Source: Cellulosimicrobium sp. ES-005
Lineage (GTDB): Bacteria; Actinomycetota; Actinomycetes; Actinomycetales; Cellulomonadaceae
DNA: 64,000 nucleotides
Assembly (NCBI RefSeq): GCF_040448685.1
Contig: NZ_CP159290.1
Span: 2,852,001-2,916,000 of the forward strand
Direction: 5' to 3'
Shown here in pieces: positions 60,891-64,000 of this stretch (positions within the stretch are counted from its first letter, which is position 1; the number at the start of each line of letters is the position of its first letter). The notes beneath the pieces were generated by a model. That model was not told where the DNA came from. It searched no databases and saw only the letters and a list, made by a program, of their open reading frames with translations. The position numbers and the translations under genes were made by a program.

Positions 60891-60957
60891 CCGCCGTGAG
60901 TGCTGGGTAGGTGTCGTCAGGAGCGCGGTGACACGACAGATACCCAGCACTCGGCGG
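60891..60957. terminator. Large hairpin between convergent Nudix and GH87 genes
   Basis: CCGCCG-GAGTGCTGGGTA (60891-60909) pairs with TACCCAGCACTC-GGCGG (60941-60957). The 12-base core is perfect, and TGTCGT pairs with ACGACA further in. It stands between the Nudix stop (60832) and the stop of the convergent GH87 gene (60966). A bidirectional terminator is likely. It has the same CCGCCG ends as the hairpin at 41403-41465. Confidence 0.7.
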
Positions 60958-60965
60958 GGGTGGGG

Positions 60966-63056
60966 TCAGCCGACCGGCTGGACCCAGGGGGACGGCGCCG
61001 GGGGAGCGACGACCGGCGGGCGGTCGTTGCAGCTCGGCGCGTTGGGCACGAACCGGCCGAGCCAGTTCACGGTGCCCGGCTCCCACGGGCTGAGCGACGT
61101 GCCGTCGTTGCCGCCGAGGTCCGTGAGCGTGAACTCGGTGCCGCCGTCGGGGAAGGTGAACGCCCCGCAGTTGTTGACGCCTGCCCAGCCGACGTTGCGC
61201 GCGTCGACGTTCTCGAACGTCGCTCCGCCGCGCACGCGCGCGCTCACGACGGACGTCCCGGTGCCGTCGACCCGCACGTCCTTGAAGGCGACGCCCTCGA
61301 TCGCGACCTGGTCCTTCACGCCCCAGTCGGAGACGAGCATGATCGCGTTGTACGTGCTGTCGAGGTAGTGGTCGCCGGTGACGCGGACGTCGGCGTCGAT
61401 GTCGCGGTCGAGCGCGTAGAACCAGATCGCGCCGAGCCCGATGTTCCAGTTGAGCTCGAGCGTGCCCGCCCGAACGGCGGTGTTGTCGGTGAGGTCGAGG
61501 CGCCCCGCGAACGGCTCGGCGCCGAACCGCGACCCGACGTGCAGCCCGCTGCCCTCGCGCACCGGATCGGCGACGAGGTTCGCGCGGACCGTGTTGTCCG
61601 TGCCGCCGTAGACCGCGATGCCGTTGGCCAGGGTGTTGGACTGGATCGTGTTGTTCTCGAACACGTTGCCCGCGTTCGCCAGCTTCTCCGACCACATCGC
61701 GAGGCCGTCGTCGCCGGAGTTCCGGACGAAGACGTTCCGCACGACCGAGTTCGTCACGCCCCCGTGGAAGTTCAGCGCGTCGGCGATCTGGTCCACGACG
61801 ACGGTGTTCTCCACGCGCAGGTCGTCCATCGGGCCGTCGAACCACAGCCCCACCTTGGTGTGCTGGATGTACAGGCCGGAGATCGACGAGCTGCTCAGCG
61901 CGCCGCCGACGCCGTTGACCTGGTCGGTGTCGACGCGCTCGCGCACGTCCCCGACGATCGCGAAGTCGCGCAGGTGCACGTTCGTGCTGCCGCCCTCGTC
62001 GGCGTACCTCCCGTAGAACCCGACGCCGGTGTGCACGGACCCGTCGGGTGCGGGCGTGTCGAGCGCGACCTCCTTGCCCCGGAACACGGTGTACCAGCTC
62101 CCCGCGCCCTGGATGGTCACGTCGTCGACGAGCACGTGCCGGTTCACCTGGTAGACGCCCGGCGGCACGTACACCTCGAGCCGGTGCTTCCTGGCGAACG
62201 CGATCGCCTTGTCGAGCGCGTCGGCGGAGTCGCGGCGGCCCGTGGGGTCGGCGCCGAAGAGCAGCACGTTCGCCGCGAGCAGGCGCACCTTCGGGGGAGC
62301 GACCTTCTCGGAGTCCAGCAGGTCGATCACGGTCCACTCCGCGGCTCCGCTCGCGGGCACCGTGAGTCGGACGACGTCGCCCTTCTTGTAGGTCTGGCCG
62401 AGCAGGAGGCGCTGCTCGTCGTAGAACTTCATGGGCCGGAACGGCTTCTCGAACGTCGGCGACGGCGACGTCTGGGCGGGGACGCACGCGCACTCGGTGA
62501 CCCACCAGCCGGGCTGGAGGAGGTCCGCCGTGGGGTCGTTGGTGAACGGGTACTGGTTGTACAGGTAGGAGTACGCCGAGGTGAGCGTCATGCGCCGGTC
62601 GAGCCCGACCTTCTTGCCCTGGCGCAGGACCGACACGTCGAGCGGCGACGTGATCCCGCCGCCCGTGGGGGAGTCGGGGATCGAGTACCGGACCGTGATC
62701 GCGTTCGCGTCCGCGGGGAGCGTGAACTCCACGTTCTGCCCCGCCGTGAGCCGGACGGCCGAGCGACCCGACGCCTCGGCCTCGATCGTGTACGCGTCGC
62801 GTCCCGGGCCGATGACCGTCCCGGTCGTCACGGCGTTCTCGGCCTCCTGCTCGAGGAACGGGACGGCCGCGCCGCGTCCCTCGATGAGCGCCGGGTCGAC
62901 GGCGGCCCGGGTCACGACGGCGGGCGCCGGCAGCTGGGGCTTGCCGTGGGCGAGGGCCGACGACGCGGTGCCCGCCACGAGCGTGAGGGCGACGGCCGTG
63001 GCGGCTGCGACCCGGGCGCGTCGCCGCGCCACGGGGTGATATGTGCTGCGAATCAT
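60966..63056 (-). CDS. Secreted GH87-type alpha-1,3-glucanase (mutanase-like)
   Basis: This 696-residue secreted protein has a signal peptide near residues 1-36 (ending SSALA). A CBM35-like beta-sandwich (about 60-240, TIEAEASGRSAVRLTAGQNV) follows, then a parallel beta-helix from about residue 262 (VLLFGADPTGRRDSADAL). The catalytic Asp set appears as Asp426 in IADALNF and Asp449-Asp450 in NSGDDG. The 23-residue spacing equals that of the catalytic residues known for GH87 alpha-1,3-glucanases. It would hydrolyse alpha-1,3-glucan of fungal walls or biofilms outside the cell. Start at ATG 63056. Other beta-helix lyases are an alternative. Confidence 0.85.
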   Translation of the reverse strand: MIRSTYHPVARRRARVAAATAVALTLVAGTASSALAHGKPQLPAPAVVTRAAVDPALIEGRGAAVPFLEQEAENAVTTGTVIGPGRDAYTIEAEASGRSAVRLTAGQNVEFTLPADANAITVRYSIPDSPTGGGITSPLDVSVLRQGKKVGLDRRMTLTSAYSYLYNQYPFTNDPTADLLQPGWWVTECACVPAQTSPSPTFEKPFRPMKFYDEQRLLLGQTYKKGDVVRLTVPASGAAEWTVIDLLDSEKVAPPKVRLLAANVLLFGADPTGRRDSADALDKAIAFARKHRLEVYVPPGVYQVNRHVLVDDVTIQGAGSWYTVFRGKEVALDTPAPDGSVHTGVGFYGRYADEGGSTNVHLRDFAIVGDVRERVDTDQVNGVGGALSSSSISGLYIQHTKVGLWFDGPMDDLRVENTVVVDQIADALNFHGGVTNSVVRNVFVRNSGDDGLAMWSEKLANAGNVFENNTIQSNTLANGIAVYGGTDNTVRANLVADPVREGSGLHVGSRFGAEPFAGRLDLTDNTAVRAGTLELNWNIGLGAIWFYALDRDIDADVRVTGDHYLDSTYNAIMLVSDWGVKDQVAIEGVAFKDVRVDGTGTSVVSARVRGGATFENVDARNVGWAGVNNCGAFTFPDGGTEFTLTDLGGNDGTSLSPWEPGTVNWLGRFVPNAPSCNDRPPVVAPPAPSPWVQPVG

Positions 63057-63292
63057 CGTTGACCCGTCTTCTCTCGGGAGGCGGTCGGCCTCCGTGCTCA
63101 CCGGAGGGTGTGCTGACCTCCGGGCCGCTGCGCAGCCGCACCTCCGCGCAGGGTCGTTCGTGCCGAACACTAGAGCGACGTCGATGCGAGCACAAGACTC
63201 TGTAGCGATATTGCGATCGTTCGTCTACTTTTTGCGTCGGGTCCTGCCCGTTGGTCGGCGGAGCGCGAGCCGTGGACATCGGCGGGCCACGT

Positions 63293-63309
63293 GTCTACCT
63301 TGGGTAGAC
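63293..63309 (+). promoter_or_regulatory. Palindrome before the VapBC pair
   Basis: GTCTACC (63293-63299) and GGTAGAC (63303-63309) are perfect arms around TTG. A further half-site GGTAGA lies at 63325-63330, close to the vapB start. Type II antitoxins of this kind bind such repeats to repress their own operon. The 283-base gap to the GH87 gene otherwise has only an AT-rich patch around 63185-63240, probably the GH87 promoter. Confidence 0.6.
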
Positions 63310-63339
63310 GAGCGGTTCTGCCACGGTAGAAAGGTGCCC

Positions 63340-63609
63340 ATGAGCCTCAACATCAAGAACGAGCGCACGCACGCGCTGGTGCGCCGGCTCGCGGAGACCA
63401 CGGGCCAGTCGCAGACGAGCGCGATCGAGGAGGCCGTCCAGCACCGTCTCGACGAGGTGCTCGAGTCCCGGTCGAGGGGCGACGAGGCCGTCGCCGCCCG
63501 ACGCGCCGAGATCGCCCGGCTTCTCGACGAGATCCGCGTCGACCTCGACGTCGATGACGTGCGCGCAGCCGAGGCGACGCTCTACGACGAGAGCGGTCTC
63601 CCTCGGTGA
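63340..63609 (+). CDS. VapB-type antitoxin
   Basis: This 89-residue protein begins MSLNIKNERTHALVRRLAET and contains GQSQTSAIEEAVQHRLDEVL. It is the ribbon-helix-helix N-terminus typical of VapB/Rv0623-like antitoxins, and the C-terminus ends LYDESGLPR. It neutralises the VapC ribonuclease and probably represses the operon through the nearby palindrome. ATG at 63340. Its stop overlaps the toxin start (GTGA), typical of type II pairs. Confidence 0.9.
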   Translation: MSLNIKNERTHALVRRLAETTGQSQTSAIEEAVQHRLDEVLESRSRGDEAVAARRAEIARLLDEIRVDLDVDDVRAAEATLYDESGLPR

Positions 63610-64000
63610 TCGTCGACACGTCCGCGCTCGTCGCCATCGTCCTGGACGAGCCGGGCGCCGACACGCTCTCCGAGATCCTGCTCGCGGCCAGCCGTCCGCG
63701 CATGGCCGCCCCGACCCTCGTCGAGCTCTACGCCGTCCTGGACAGCCGATCGTCCCCGGCGCAGCGCCGCCGGCTCGACGCCCTCCTCGAGCTGTACGGG
63801 ATCGAGGTCGAGCCCTTCACGGCCGAGCACGCCGAGATCGCCCGCGAGGCGTACCGCGAGTTCGGCCGGGGCAGCGGCCATCCGGCGCGCCTGAACCTCG
63901 GCGACTGCTTCGCGTACGCGCTGGCCGCGGCGACGCGCGACCGGCTCCTCTTCGTCGGCGACGGTTTCTCGCGCACCGACCTGCGCCCCGCGCACGAGGC
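63606..64000 (+). CDS. VapC-type PIN-domain toxin (3' end outside window)
   Basis: The first 131 codons of a PIN-domain ribonuclease are present, starting GTG at 63606 (VIVDTSALVAIVLDEPG). Acidic residues of the PIN active site are Asp4, Glu40, Asp100 (NLGDCFAYALA) and Asp119 (FVGDG). VapC toxins cut tRNAs or rRNA when freed from VapB. The frame is intact up to the window edge, which lies near the usual end of about 130-140 residues. Confidence 0.9.
   Translation, partial: MIVDTSALVAIVLDEPGADTLSEILLAASRPRMAAPTLVELYAVLDSRSSPAQRRRLDALLELYGIEVEPFTAEHAEIAREAYREFGRGSGHPARLNLGDCFAYALAAATRDRLLFVGDGFSRTDLRPAHE

Noticed and set aside
60367-63279. A 970-codon open frame overlapping the GH87 gene in another phase
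   Set aside because: It is Arg/Pro/Gly-rich low-complexity sequence and shares its region with a gene having a signal peptide and catalytic motifs. Long false frames are expected at this GC content.

Overview
The window is about 74-77% GC in most coding lines. Its genes are tightly packed, use many GTG starts and join through ATGA/GTGA overlaps. This is typical of a high-GC actinobacterium. The secreted GH87 and GH18 glycanases, the rodA-pstP-fhaB-fhaA block beside a tRNA-Leu, and the general gene content point to the Cellulomonadaceae/Promicromonosporaceae (for example Cellulosimicrobium). This placement is an inference; no rRNA is present to prove it.

Left end (1-4.5 kb): the conserved cell-envelope signalling operon fhaA-fhaB-pstP-rodA reads leftward and leaves the window inside rodA. 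A tRNA-Leu(CAG) lies upstream of it. At 4.46-7.6 kb a lower-GC cassette of three overlapping genes lies between two imperfect direct repeats, the first of which starts at the last base of the tRNA acceptor stem. The genes encode a TIGR04255-like protein, an XRE-type helix-turn-helix protein and a protein with an SQTCDV motif. This is the best candidate in the window for an undescribed mobile or defence-like system.

7.6-21 kb: a GT1-type glycosyltransferase; a PadR regulator with a permease-prefix membrane protein; fused remnants of a divergent FAD-monooxygenase/regulator pair; a terpene-cyclase-like protein; a siderophore ABC importer (binding protein, ATPase, two permeases) behind a strong DtxR/IdeR-type iron box; IPP isomerase; and the first of two WXG100/EspG-like modules.

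21-31 kb: a divergent LacI regulator with paired operators faces an eight-gene operon. It combines a LIV-type ABC importer with a Gfo/Idh/MocA dehydrogenase, a DUF993 protein and a sugar-isomerase-like protein. This suggests import and catabolism of a polyol- or sugar-like compound through a transporter type usually tied to amino acids.

31-47 kb: the second WXG100/EspG-like module, an HxlR-controlled MFS exporter, an NmrA-like reductase, a low-molecular-weight phosphatase, VanZ, an Arr rifampin ADP-ribosyltransferase, a chitinase, an aminotransferase and several small membrane proteins. Large hairpins lie between several convergent pairs.

47-64 kb: an unusual malate/lactate-dehydrogenase-like protein fused to an ACT domain, an FNT channel, a pair of ABC exporters, the glycine cleavage operon (tandem glycine riboswitch, gcvP, gcvT, gcvH), an orphan LuxR-type regulator behind a perfect CRP/GlxR-type site, a Nudix hydrolase, a secreted GH87-type alpha-1,3-glucanase and a VapBC toxin-antitoxin pair cut by the window end. 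No CRISPR array, rRNA operon or intact transposase was seen.
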